DNA of 64,000 bases from JBBQXY01 sp051004815. Lineage in GTDB: Bacteria; Chloroflexota; Ktedonobacteria; Ktedonobacterales; Ktedonobacteraceae. The stretch spans positions 1 through 64,000 of the forward strand of contig JBPCJY010000212.1 in the NCBI GenBank assembly GCA_051004815.1, written 5' to 3'. A program made the position numbers and the translations under genes. The stretch's first letter is position 1. Every line of letters starts with the position of its first letter. Under the pieces are notes generated by a model. The model searched no databases, had not been told where the DNA came from, and saw only the letters and a program-made list of their open reading frames with translations. Shown here one piece after another: positions 24,745-33,092 of this stretch.

Positions 24745-25530
24745 CTATGTACTTACGAATGTTTCCAACACGGGTACATCAGTACGCGGCAAGAGCGCAA
24801 AGGCCGCTCGCATAATTCGTAACTGTAATGCTGAATTATTCGCCTCGCCGAGCGGATAGCCAAGTGGGTAAGGCACGAACAAAGCACGGGGAGGTTGTAT
24901 CTTCTCCGTGATTTCGCGCAATAGCGAGATAGATACCGTCGCTATACCCGCGTATTCGATGGCTCGCTGGATCAATCCAACTGATTGATTGCACATAGGT
25001 CAGACGGGAGTGAGTAGCACAACATCGACGCTATCCGCTACAAGGCGGCGGGCCACTTCCGGTGCATTTTCCTGGATGAGCTTGCGCGGCCCAATAATAG
25101 AACCCATAAAACTGTAGTGGTGAGGAGCGACCGCACCGATTTCTCCTTGCGCTTGCATCTCTCGCAAACGGTCTAGCGGCAGTGCCAGGTTGCGGTCACG
25201 TAAGACGCCCGTCTTGTCAAATGACCAACTCCGCTGATTCATTTCAAGCAATTGCGGAGAGATCGTTTCTGGAAATTCACGGAATGAGGTATCGCCCATC
25301 CTGATAGTGATGTCGAAAGGGGGCTGGTCGGGCAGACTCAGACCCGCTGTTGTGACCAACGCAACCGTGCAGGCACTTAATGGCTTCTTGAGTGGAGTGA
25401 GCGAAGTTACTGCCTGACTGATCGGGTTAGTATGTGCCGGGGCGTACCTATTAAAAGGGTATGCTTTTAATAACAATCGTTCACGAAGGTCGATCTCATC
25501 AAATCGAGCCACAATATATGCCTTCCCCAT
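24745..25530 (-). CDS. Predicted selenoprotein, glycine/sarcosine/betaine/D-proline reductase B-subunit-like
   Basis: Two frames separated only by one in-frame TGA (25002-25000) form a single 261-residue protein. The N-terminal part has ALVTTAGLSLPDQPPFD and MGDTSFREFP, and the part before the TGA reads DSVDVVLLTPV. After it come P-M-C-NQSVGLIQRAIEYAG and TVSISLLREIT. In the GrdB/PrdB-like family this position holds Sec or Cys in a UxxC/CxxC redox motif, so Sec177 with Cys180 is expected. A stem-loop sits 10 nt after the UGA. The true reductases act in large complexes, and no partner subunits are nearby. The alternative, a nonsense-mutated pseudogene, is less likely given intact sequence on both sides. 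Confidence 0.75.
24971..24989 (-). promoter_or_regulatory. Candidate bacterial SECIS element
   Basis: In the mRNA sense, AUCAAUC-AGUUG-GAUUGAU forms a 7 bp perfect stem with a 5 nt loop carrying G-U. It starts 10 nt after the UGA, and the loop centre is about 20 nt downstream, within the spacing known for SelB-dependent elements in bacteria. Confidence 0.5.
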
Positions 25531-25576
25531 TTCACTTTATCTGTGAAGCAGTATAGCATACTTTACATTCCTCTTT

Positions 25577-26677
25577 TCATAACCCCTGTTTCCATGAAGG
25601 GATGGATGAAACGAATGCGGTTGGCGTCGCGGTAGCCGTCGAATAAACTACCGGTGTGGGCATTGACATAGATGTTGGAGCCATGGTTGAAGCAGGATGC
25701 TGTGGTAAGTCATGCACCATTTGCGGCAATGTAACGAATTTATATCCTTGCTGTCGCAGACTGGTAATGATGGTGGGTAGTGCTGCTACCGTCTGTGAGC
25801 GGTTGCCGCCTCCGTCATGTAAAAGGATAATCGCACCATTGCCCGCTAGACCAAGGATGCGACTGCTAATTACACTTATCCCCGGTGTCGTCCAATCCCG
25901 TGCCTCGTCATTCCAGACGATTGTGGTCAGCCCCAGCTGGTTGGCCTGGGTTAAGACATTCGCATTGATTACTCCGTAAGGAGGGCGGAAAAACGTTGGT
26001 CGCACGCCAATGGCTTGTTGTATGGCGTCGGATGTTGTATTGATTTGTGTCAATATATCGTCGCTTGAAAGTTTAGTTAAGTCAGCATGCGACCAGGTAT
26101 GGTTGCCAATGACATTGCCAGCGTCATACTCTTGCTTGACAAGCGATGGATATTGCGCGACTTGTCGTCCAATGCAAAAGAAGGTTGCCTTGATACCATA
26201 CTCTTGTAGCACTGCTAGTACCTGTTGCGTATAATACGGGTTGGGGCCATCATCGAAGGTCAGAGCTACCTCTGGCACAGATGGATTCCCATAATAAAGG
26301 AAGCGATTCTGCGTTTGTAATGCGGCAATTTCTTGCCATAGCAACGTTGGAAATGGCGTAATAGGCGATACAGCACTTGTGTTTGTTTGCACCGGTGTTG
26401 CTGTTGCTGTGCCACTGGTAGGTTGGCTTTGTGGAGTCGGAGTCATAGCATGAACTAGTGTCCTCTGAGTAGTTATATAGGAAGTAGTGCCAGACCTGGA
26501 GCTGGAGCCAGAGCCAGAACTAGCCCGGCTACCTGTCGATGAAAATGCTACGCTCAGTGTCAAAGAACCAACTAAGCCCAAGATGGCACAGAATGCGATA
26601 ATAGTGGTCGAACGACGTAGACCCGCGTATGGGCGTCGCGGAAATAGTACATAGCTCTCATAATCCTGTGTACTCAT
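25577..26677 (-). CDS. Membrane-anchored polysaccharide deacetylase (NodB/CE4)
   Basis: 366 residues. A signal-anchor lies near residues 25-45, then a Ser/Thr/Gly-rich linker, then the NodB domain. The metal-binding motif is LTFDDGPNPYYT with HTWSHADL, followed by FFRPPYG and LLHDGGGNRSQT. The domain should remove acetyl groups from peptidoglycan or another GlcNAc polymer outside the cell. A Thr/Pro-rich tail ends the protein. The ATG at 26677 is preferred over an upstream TTG/GTG because it precedes the anchor directly. It is divergent from the family 3 glycosidase, which has a related cell-wall theme. Confidence 0.87.
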   Translation of the reverse strand: MSTQDYESYVLFPRRPYAGLRRSTTIIAFCAILGLVGSLTLSVAFSSTGSRASSGSGSSSRSGTTSYITTQRTLVHAMTPTPQSQPTSGTATATPVQTNTSAVSPITPFPTLLWQEIAALQTQNRFLYYGNPSVPEVALTFDDGPNPYYTQQVLAVLQEYGIKATFFCIGRQVAQYPSLVKQEYDAGNVIGNHTWSHADLTKLSSDDILTQINTTSDAIQQAIGVRPTFFRPPYGVINANVLTQANQLGLTTIVWNDEARDWTTPGISVISSRILGLAGNGAIILLHDGGGNRSQTVAALPTIITSLRQQGYKFVTLPQMVHDLPQHPASTMAPTSMSMPTPVVYSTATATPTAFVSSIPSWKQGL

Positions 26678-26707
26678 CAGAACCCCGAATTCACAACTCT
26701 TCACCAA

Positions 26708-26993
26708 CCGTTTAAAGACAAAGGTGCCGCTTTTTTATCCGCACGGATGAAAGTAAAGCCCTGGCAGAATAAAGATCAGACATAGGTACATGGGAATAGA
26801 TCAACCTCATACTAATAATACCATACTGTAGCTATTACCATTGGTTATGTGAAAACGGTAATATTTCATATTTTGCGGCTTGCTCGTTACTTAAGCTATT
26901 CCCCGACGTTTTTTTATTGAACCAACTCTTCTTTAATAACGTTTTTGAGCTACTGCTATACAATCGTTCTGTCCTATCAATGGAGCTACTGCT
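26708..26993. other. Divergent promoter region between deacetylase and glycosidase genes
   Basis: AT-rich intergenic DNA of ~290 bp. The 13-mer GAGCTACTGCTAT occurs twice, at 26947-26959 and 26983-26995, the second copy spanning the ribosome-binding site and start codon of the glycosidase gene. No confident promoter pair found. Confidence 0.4.
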
Positions 26994-28247
26994 ATGCAAA
27001 ATCGGCACTTTGCGAATACCTTATCGCTCTTTTTTACTATCTCCTTGCTGTGTATGGCGCTCTTTCTCTCAGGCTGTTCTGATTTATTGGCAAATGCCAA
27101 CGCTGTTCCTACCGCGATAAGCAGTAAGCCCTCGCCTACGGCAATACCTGTCAGTGCGAAATCTGATAGCCACGGCATACCAACGGAAGCATTGACGCGG
27201 GCAGAGATGGCGAAGATACAGCACATCATGGCGAGTATGTCGCTTGACCAGAAGTTGGGTCAGCTTATTGTGGTCGAGTACCTTGGCAACAACTATCACA
27301 ATGGTCTGCAATATATGATCTCTCAGCAGTTCGTAGGTGGTTTTATGTATCAGCAGAGCAATCACAACTTCAATCCACCCTATAATGTAGAGAACAACGT
27401 CTATGCTCTTTCGCAACAGGCACTGCAAGATGCCAAAATTCCCCTGGTCATTGCCACAGACCAGGAAGGTGGACTCGTCAATCGGCTCTACACCTTTCAC
27501 GGCTACTTGCCATCAGCAGCGGACATGGCGGCTTCTGGCAATCCCAACTATGCGCTTCAACAGGGTACGCAGTCCGCGAAGTGGATGCTTCAACTGGGCA
27601 TCAATACCGATCTCGCCCCAGTCGTAGATGTGCATACCGTTGATCCTGCTGTTCTGGAATCGCGCATGTTTGGTAGCGATCCACAGACTGTAGCTACATA
27701 TGCGGGGGCGTTTCTGAATGGTCTGCAAAATAACGGCGTCGCGGCCTGTCTCAAACATTTTCCTGGTTTGGGTGCCATCAGTTCTGACCCACACGCGGGT
27801 TTGCCCACGGTGAACCGCAGTTTGGCCGATTTGAATCGTATAGACCTAGCCCCCTACAAATTAATGCTACAAAAAGACCAGCCGGCCATGATTATGTCCA
27901 CCGATGTCCTGATGCCCGCCATCGACCCGAATCTACCGGCTGAGCTATCGCCTAAAGCCATCACTGGTATTTTACGCAACCAGTTGGGGTATGATGGCGT
28001 CGTCATTACCGATGGCTTATACATGGGCGGAATCAGTCAGAGATGGTCGCTCAGTGAGGCGGCAGTGCTATCAATTATCGCTGGCAATGATATGATCGAA
28101 GGCCCCTATACGCCAAGCCTGGTGGCTGGCGTAGTAGCCGCCTTTCATCAGGCCATTCAGCAAGGTACACTGACCATGGAGCGCGTCAACCAGGCGGTAG
28201 AGCGCATTCTGCTGATGAAGATACACTATGGAATGATTAAATTGTAG
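26994..28247 (+). CDS. Glycoside hydrolase family 3 lipoprotein (beta-N-acetylhexosaminidase-like)
   Basis: 417 residues. A signal peptide ends in a lipobox (LFLSGC). The catalytic domain begins with MSLDQKLGQLIVVEY. KHFPGLGAISSDPHAGLPTV carries the Asp-His dyad loop typical of NagZ-type enzymes, and VVITDGLYMGGI has the nucleophile Asp. It should cleave terminal GlcNAc from cell-wall or chitin fragments at the outer face of the membrane. GGAG lies 8 nt before the ATG. Single-domain, with no C-terminal GH3_C domain, as in NagZ. Confidence 0.9.
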   Translation: MQNRHFANTLSLFFTISLLCMALFLSGCSDLLANANAVPTAISSKPSPTAIPVSAKSDSHGIPTEALTRAEMAKIQHIMASMSLDQKLGQLIVVEYLGNNYHNGLQYMISQQFVGGFMYQQSNHNFNPPYNVENNVYALSQQALQDAKIPLVIATDQEGGLVNRLYTFHGYLPSAADMAASGNPNYALQQGTQSAKWMLQLGINTDLAPVVDVHTVDPAVLESRMFGSDPQTVATYAGAFLNGLQNNGVAACLKHFPGLGAISSDPHAGLPTVNRSLADLNRIDLAPYKLMLQKDQPAMIMSTDVLMPAIDPNLPAELSPKAITGILRNQLGYDGVVITDGLYMGGISQRWSLSEAAVLSIIAGNDMIEGPYTPSLVAGVVAAFHQAIQQGTLTMERVNQAVERILLMKIHYGMIKL

Positions 28248-28265
28248 GTTTGGCTCTCCAATAAG

Positions 28266-28478
28266 CTACACCCCTAGATCGTACAATTGCTCGAACTGTA
28301 AATCCAAGTCGTTCGTGGCTTGCCACATTGACATAAGAGCCTTGCGGATATTGCTGGCCGCGCAAGGTGCCAGGTCATTACGGGCCGCGAGTTGCTTCAA
28401 TGCGTCATAAACATGGAGCATTTCGCGTTCCTGCTCGGTGAGCGGTTCGCCCAGGAGATCAGTTTCGTTCGTTGCCAT
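28266..28478 (-). CDS. Small conserved hypothetical protein, last gene of the catabolic operon
   Basis: 70 residues, acidic and helical (TEQEREMLHVYDALKQLAAR). No recognised domain. It lies 16 nt after the CoA ligase gene on the same strand. The ATG at 28478 follows AAGGAG by 8 nt. Its fixed place behind the ligase suggests a role linked to it, but none can be assigned. Confidence 0.6.
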   Translation of the reverse strand: MATNETDLLGEPLTEQEREMLHVYDALKQLAARNDLAPCAASNIRKALMSMWQATNDLDLQFEQLYDLGV

Positions 28479-28494
28479 ATGCATTGCTCCTTCT

Positions 28495-29838
28495 TTAATA
28501 TTCTGCTTTGGGCCGGGCATCGATCAGACGCCGGGCTTTCAGTTCAAAATGTGGCAGAACGCCATAATCCATCCGTTCAATAATGAAGCGCAACCCCTCG
28601 TGAGCACCGGATAAATCTTTATGCAATTGCTGCTGCAAGCTTTCCCATTCATGATCCAGATCAGGTTTGATCTCCAGCTTGATGGTGATTTCGTCCTGGA
28701 CGTTATCTTTACGCCAGAGATAGATCTGGAACTCGTCGATGGCTGGATACTCGCGGATGATCGCCTCCACTGCTCGTGGATACACATTGGTGCCGCGAAT
28801 GAGCTTCATATCGTCCCAGCGACCGCGAATACCACCACTGTAGATATCCCAGGTGCGTCCACAGGTGCAGGTGCTGGCAGGTACTTTCATGACCATATCT
28901 TTGGTACGATAGCGTATCACGGGGATAAAGCCGCGCCCGAAAGAGGTGACAACACGTTCGCCCAGTTCGCCATAGCCGACCGGCTTATCGTTGTCGGGAT
29001 GCAGCACCTCCTCGATATAGTGATCTTCGATGATATGTGTGCCGCCCGGCTGATGAGAGCACTCAAAAATCATGATCGTGCCTACCTCGGTCATACCAGC
29101 AGTATCGCCACATTTCGCGCCCCAGGCCTCTTCCAACTGGTGTTTGACGGCGGGAATGGAGCCGGCTGGTTCGCCGGAGAGAATCACCTTGTTGACATTG
29201 CCCTCTTTGGCCAGGTCAATGCCCATCTCACGCGCTTTTTGCCACATATGCAGCGCGTAAGTTGGAGTAGAACAGACAGTGGTAACGCCCATCTCGATAA
29301 TTTGTTTTATACGGGCCTCGGTGGTTTGTGCGCCGCCAGGAATGACGAGTGCTCCTATCTTCTCACAGGCATAGTGTGCGCCCCAAAATCCGATAAATGA
29401 GCCGTAGCCAAAAGCGAAATAGACGGTATCTTCGGGCCGAATGCCAAAGCCCCACAGGCCATAGCACCACATTTCGTTAATCCAGTCCCAGTCCTTCATA
29501 CTGTCCAGGACGCGGATAGGGGTTCTCCCACTGGTGCCTGATGTCAAGTGATAACGAATAGCATTCCGTGGATGCGTGGAGAGCATATCACCATAGAGCG
29601 GTTTTTCTGTCAGCGAATCCATCCACTCTTCCCGCGTCATAAAGGGGATGCGCCGCAGGTCATCCAGCGACTTGATCTGCTCTGGTTTGAAGCCCGCGGC
29701 ATCAAATTTGCGCTGATGAAAAGGGGTGGTAGCATATGCCCACTCACATAAACGTTGCAGTTTGAGGAGTTGCAATTTCTGTAATTCCTCGCGAGGCATC
29801 GTTTCATTCTTGGGGTTCCAGTATTCTGAATAAGCCAT
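28495..29838 (-). CDS. Phenylacetate-CoA ligase family (PaaK-type) aryl-CoA ligase
   Basis: 447 residues, the usual PaaK length. The AMP/ATP-binding loop is YHLTSGTSGRTPIRV. Later DTAGMTEVGTIM, GYGELGERVVTS and RYRTKDMV follow the adenylate-forming enzyme order, with the ILRGTNVYP-type hinge read here as LIRGTNVYPRAVE. The enzyme forms an acyl-adenylate and then the CoA thioester of an aromatic acid. With the monooxygenase upstream, 2-aminobenzoate or salicylate is more likely than phenylacetate. CTCGRT with two Cys may bind a metal. Start has AGGAGGAG upstream. Confidence 0.87.
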   Translation of the reverse strand: MAYSEYWNPKNETMPREELQKLQLLKLQRLCEWAYATTPFHQRKFDAAGFKPEQIKSLDDLRRIPFMTREEWMDSLTEKPLYGDMLSTHPRNAIRYHLTSGTSGRTPIRVLDSMKDWDWINEMWCYGLWGFGIRPEDTVYFAFGYGSFIGFWGAHYACEKIGALVIPGGAQTTEARIKQIIEMGVTTVCSTPTYALHMWQKAREMGIDLAKEGNVNKVILSGEPAGSIPAVKHQLEEAWGAKCGDTAGMTEVGTIMIFECSHQPGGTHIIEDHYIEEVLHPDNDKPVGYGELGERVVTSFGRGFIPVIRYRTKDMVMKVPASTCTCGRTWDIYSGGIRGRWDDMKLIRGTNVYPRAVEAIIREYPAIDEFQIYLWRKDNVQDEITIKLEIKPDLDHEWESLQQQLHKDLSGAHEGLRFIIERMDYGVLPHFELKARRLIDARPKAEY

Positions 29839-29884
29839 AGTGTACTCCTCCTTGAGCAGTTAGGGCCAGGAAATGAAGATAACT

Positions 29885-31036
29885 TTATGTATCACGCCCA
29901 ACGAGTTCGCGGGCGATGATGACACGTTGAATATGACTTGTACCTTCGTAAATTTGCATCCCTTTGATGTCGCGATAGTAGCGTTCCACCGGGTATTCAT
30001 TGGAATAGCCGCGATTACCGTGCAGCAACACCGCTTCTGATGCCGCCTTCATGGCCGCTTCGGTCGCGAAAAGCTTGGCGATAGAGGTAGCTTTGGTAGT
30101 AGATTGACCCTGATCTTTGAGCCATGCTGCACGGTAGACCAGTAGTCGTGCCGCCTCCACATCCGCCGCCATATCGGCCAGCGTGGCCTGGATCATCTGA
30201 AAGTCCGCTACGCGTTGACCAAACTGGCGTCGCTGCTTCGTATAGTCAATACAGGCGTCCAGGCACGCTTGTGCTACCCCCAACGCGCCAGCAGCTACGC
30301 CCAGGCGTCCGCGATCAAGGGCCGACATGGCAACCTTGAATCCTTCGCCCGGTTGCCCAAGCAACGCACTTTTGGGCACGCGACAATCTTTCAAGCTGAT
30401 ATGTACATGTTCTGAGGCACGGTGTCCTAGCTCCTTATTCGGCATCAGTTCGCGCTTGAAGCCCGGTGTATCGGTATTGACAAGGAATGCACAGATACCT
30501 CTATGGCGTGCGGACCTGTCGCGGGTGGCAAAGACGATAGCAACCCTGGCACTGGTGCCATTGGTGATCCAGATTTTCTCGCCATTGAGGACGTAGCTAT
30601 CGCCCTCTTCTGTCGCGGTAGTCTCCATGCTGGCCGCGTCGGAACCGGCATTTGTTTCGGTCAAAGCGTAGCAGCCGATCCATTCTCCCGTGGCTAACTT
30701 GGGTAGGTAGGTATGCTTCTGCTCTTCGCTGCCCCATTCCTGGATGCAGAGGGAAACCAGGCTCGTATGCACGGTCAGAAAACCTCGTACTGAGGAATCG
30801 ACTCTACCCAGTTCCTCGCAAAGGACGGCATAGCTCACATAATCCATGCCGGAACCGCCGTATTCCGGCTTGATGGGACCTGCCAGGAAACCCAATTCAC
30901 CCATGCGCTTCACCAGGTGCAAGGGAAATGTGCCGGTAGCGTCGGCTTCACGCGCTATCGGAGCCACCTCTTGCTCAGCAAACTGGCGAGCTTGTTGCTG
31001 GACGCGCTTTTGTTCAGCAGTTAGTGCAAAGTCCAT
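29885..31036 (-). CDS. Acyl-CoA dehydrogenase
   Basis: 383 residues. Family motifs: CYALTETNAGSDAASMETTA, WITNGTSA, a QRRQFGQRVADFQMIQ helix and the catalytic Glu in GMQIYEGTSHIQRVI. It is FAD-dependent and introduces a 2,3-double bond in an acyl-CoA with electrons passed to ETF. The VDSSVRGFLTVHTSLVS segment resembles the glutaryl-CoA dehydrogenase/cyclohexane-carboxylate branch. In the operon it would act in ring-derived beta-oxidation. 16 nt separate it from the RidA gene. Confidence 0.9.
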   Translation of the reverse strand: MDFALTAEQKRVQQQARQFAEQEVAPIAREADATGTFPLHLVKRMGELGFLAGPIKPEYGGSGMDYVSYAVLCEELGRVDSSVRGFLTVHTSLVSLCIQEWGSEEQKHTYLPKLATGEWIGCYALTETNAGSDAASMETTATEEGDSYVLNGEKIWITNGTSARVAIVFATRDRSARHRGICAFLVNTDTPGFKRELMPNKELGHRASEHVHISLKDCRVPKSALLGQPGEGFKVAMSALDRGRLGVAAGALGVAQACLDACIDYTKQRRQFGQRVADFQMIQATLADMAADVEAARLLVYRAAWLKDQGQSTTKATSIAKLFATEAAMKAASEAVLLHGNRGYSNEYPVERYYRDIKGMQIYEGTSHIQRVIIARELVGRDT

Positions 31037-31052
31037 ATATGACTATCTCCCT

Positions 31053-31469
31053 CTATTCATCTGCGTCAAGCACCGCTAGACCCTCTATTTCAATCAAGGC
31101 TTCGTCCTGGAAAAAGCGCGAAATCTCAAGTAGGGCGGTGGTGGGATAATAAGCTCCAAAATAGGATTGATGTACCTTGCCCAATGGTTTGAGATGGGCG
31201 TGATAGTCATCCCGGTCACGAACAAAAATGGTGATTTTCATAATATCTTGCATTTTCCCACCAGCCGCCTCGACCACAGTCTGGAGGTTGCGCAATACCT
31301 GCTCATATTGCGCGACCAGGTTCCCTGGCGCGACGATGCGACCTTCGGCGTCGCTGGCCGTTTGTCCGGCTAAGAATAGCAAGCGACCGCCTGTTACCAG
31401 TATACCATGACTGAATCCAGTGGCACGGGCCAGGGATGGTGGATTGATAATCTGCTTTCCCATACTCAT
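31053..31469 (-). CDS. RidA/YjgF/Rid family protein
   Basis: 138 residues, the family length. LFLAGQTASDAEGRIV, VLRNLQTVVEAAGGKMQDIMKITIFV (given in part) and a terminal IEIEGLAVL are typical. Rid proteins hydrolyse reactive enamines/imines to ketones plus ammonia. The ring chemistry proposed here would create an amino-cyclohexenyl (enamine) CoA ester, giving RidA an obvious task. The ATG overlaps the hydratase stop (ATGA), so translation is coupled. The conserved Arg of true RidA enzymes is not confidently located, so the subclass is open. Confidence 0.87.
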   Translation of the reverse strand: MSMGKQIINPPSLARATGFSHGILVTGGRLLFLAGQTASDAEGRIVAPGNLVAQYEQVLRNLQTVVEAAGGKMQDIMKITIFVRDRDDYHAHLKPLGKVHQSYFGAYYPTTALLEISRFFQDEALIEIEGLAVLDADE

Positions 31470-32257
31470 TTCCCTATGAACTTAGGCTTCTCTTTGGCCT
31501 GAAATGCCTCGAAGAAACGGCGATGGTCTTCACCCATCAGCATGAGAGCTTGTGCCTGTGCCTCAGCCTCGATTGCTGAAGCCAGGTCCATGCTCAGTTC
31601 ATGATTGATCATATGCTTTGTCATGGAGATGGCAAAGGTTGGGCCATTGGCCAATCGCCTGGCCCAACTATGCGCTGCCGTCAGCAAATCGGCATGGGCT
31701 ACAACGCGATTGACGAGGCCGTAGCGTTCAGCTGTCGCGACATCAATTGTGTCTCCGAGCAGGAGTAGCTCAAAGGCGCGACCCATACCGACGACGTGCG
31801 GCAATAAATAGCCAGCTCCCATATCCGCTCCGGTCAGGCCAACTTTGGTGAAGAGGAAGGCAAAACGTGCTTTCTCGGAAGCGATACGCAAGTCAGAGGC
31901 CAGAGCAAGCACCGAACCAGCCCCCGCCGTCATACCATTCAGCGCGGCAATAATGGGCTTGTCCAGCAGTCGCATATTCTGCACAACTGCACCCGTCATA
32001 CGCGTAAATTCCAGGTGCTCCTTCATATCGCGCTTGAGCAGTTCACCAATGATCTCGTAGACATCGCCACCGGAACAGAAGTTGTCGCCTGATCCGGTCA
32101 GCACGACCGCTCGCACCGTCTCATCGGAGCGTAACGCTACAAATAGGTCGCGCAATTGAGCATAGATTTCAAAGGTAAGGGCGTTCATGACCTCTGGTCG
32201 ATTAAAGGTGAGGGTAGCAACGCCGTCATCTACTGTATAGAGAAAGTCGTAGCTCAT
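31466..32257 (-). CDS. Enoyl-CoA hydratase/isomerase family protein
   Basis: 263 residues of the crotonase fold. FNRPEVMNALTFE and the oxyanion-hole regions FCSGGDVYEI and ALNGMTAGAGSVLALASDL are present. At the position of the second catalytic Glu, the sequence reads GLTGADMGAGYLLP, with Asp where hydratases have Glu, suggesting an isomerase/ring-hydrolase-type activity rather than a plain hydratase. It is preceded by an SDR gene with 17 nt spacing. Confidence 0.87.
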   Translation of the reverse strand: MSYDFLYTVDDGVATLTFNRPEVMNALTFEIYAQLRDLFVALRSDETVRAVVLTGSGDNFCSGGDVYEIIGELLKRDMKEHLEFTRMTGAVVQNMRLLDKPIIAALNGMTAGAGSVLALASDLRIASEKARFAFLFTKVGLTGADMGAGYLLPHVVGMGRAFELLLLGDTIDVATAERYGLVNRVVAHADLLTAAHSWARRLANGPTFAISMTKHMINHELSMDLASAIEAEAQAQALMLMGEDHRRFFEAFQAKEKPKFIGK

Positions 32258-32274
32258 TGAAAGCCTCTTTTCGT

Positions 32275-33069
32275 TCAGGACATTACGCCGCCACCATCAA
32301 TATTGATGGCCTGTCCAGTAATACCTCTGGACATATCTTGTGCCAGGAAAACAGCAATGGATGCAACCTCTTCCGGTTCCATCAACCTCTGCTGGGGACT
32401 GCTTTTCTCCAGTGCTTGCCGTGCCTTTTCCTGTGGCATCCCTGTCCGTGTGCTAATGTTCTCTACACTGGCATCGGTCATAGGCGTGTTGACATAACCA
32501 GGGCAGATCGCGTTGACGGTAATGTTATAGGGCAGTAGCTCAGTTGCCAATGCGCGTGTGAGGCCCAGGACACCATGCTTGGCAGCGGTGTAGCCCGCGA
32601 TATAACTGCCACCAACGCGTGACGCAATAGAGGCAACATTGATGATGCGCCCACTTTTCTGATTAATGAAGATGGGTACAAATGCCTTCGAGACATAGTA
32701 CACGCTGTTCAGGTTGATATTGATCATGCGGTGCCACAGTTCGTCGGGATGGGTAGCGAACTTATGGCTGCCCGCGTTACCAGCATTGTTGACGAGGATA
32801 TCAATACCGCCCAGAGCGTCCAGAAACGTCTTTGCCATCTGTTGTACCCGCCCTACATTCGTCACATCGCAGGGAACTGCCAGGGCTTTGCGACCCATAC
32901 CTTGCATCTGGGCAACGAGTTGTTCGAGTTCGTTGGTGGTGCGAGCTGTTACTGCTACGTCTGCTCCTGCTTCTGCCAGTGCAAGCGCGATGCTACGACC
33001 AATGCCACGTCCCGCGCCCGTCACGACCGCTCGTTTACCGCTGAGTATGAGCTTTTCATCGTTTGCCAT
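32275..33069 (-). CDS. Short-chain dehydrogenase (3-hydroxyacyl-CoA dehydrogenase-like)
   Basis: 264 residues. GAGRGIGRSIALALAEAGAD is the cofactor loop, VNNAGNAGS follows, and Ser-Tyr-Lys lie in NVASIASRVGGSYIAGYTAAKHG. The usual PGYVNTPMT segment follows. In the operon it would oxidise the hydroxyl produced during beta-oxidation of the ring product, or reduce a ring ketone; sequence alone does not decide. 23 nt after the monooxygenase gene. Confidence 0.87.
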   Translation of the reverse strand: MANDEKLILSGKRAVVTGAGRGIGRSIALALAEAGADVAVTARTTNELEQLVAQMQGMGRKALAVPCDVTNVGRVQQMAKTFLDALGGIDILVNNAGNAGSHKFATHPDELWHRMININLNSVYYVSKAFVPIFINQKSGRIINVASIASRVGGSYIAGYTAAKHGVLGLTRALATELLPYNITVNAICPGYVNTPMTDASVENISTRTGMPQEKARQALEKSSPQQRLMEPEEVASIAVFLAQDMSRGITGQAINIDGGGVMS

Positions 33070-33092
33070 TTCCGTCGTTATCCTCTCTATGT

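Noticed and set aside
24745..25530. Two separate genes, one ending at 25000 and one beginning at 24996
   Set aside because: The second has no ribosome-binding site and begins inside a conserved domain; both halves belong to one protein read through UGA.
26947..26995. 13 bp direct repeat as a transposition footprint or operator
   Set aside because: Two copies only, with no inverted repeats around them; one copy spans the start codon, so coincidence or local duplication is more likely.
28621..29400. Open frame of 259 codons on the plus strand over the CoA ligase gene
   Set aside because: Antisense shadow of a well-conserved enzyme; length is due to high-GC codon bias.
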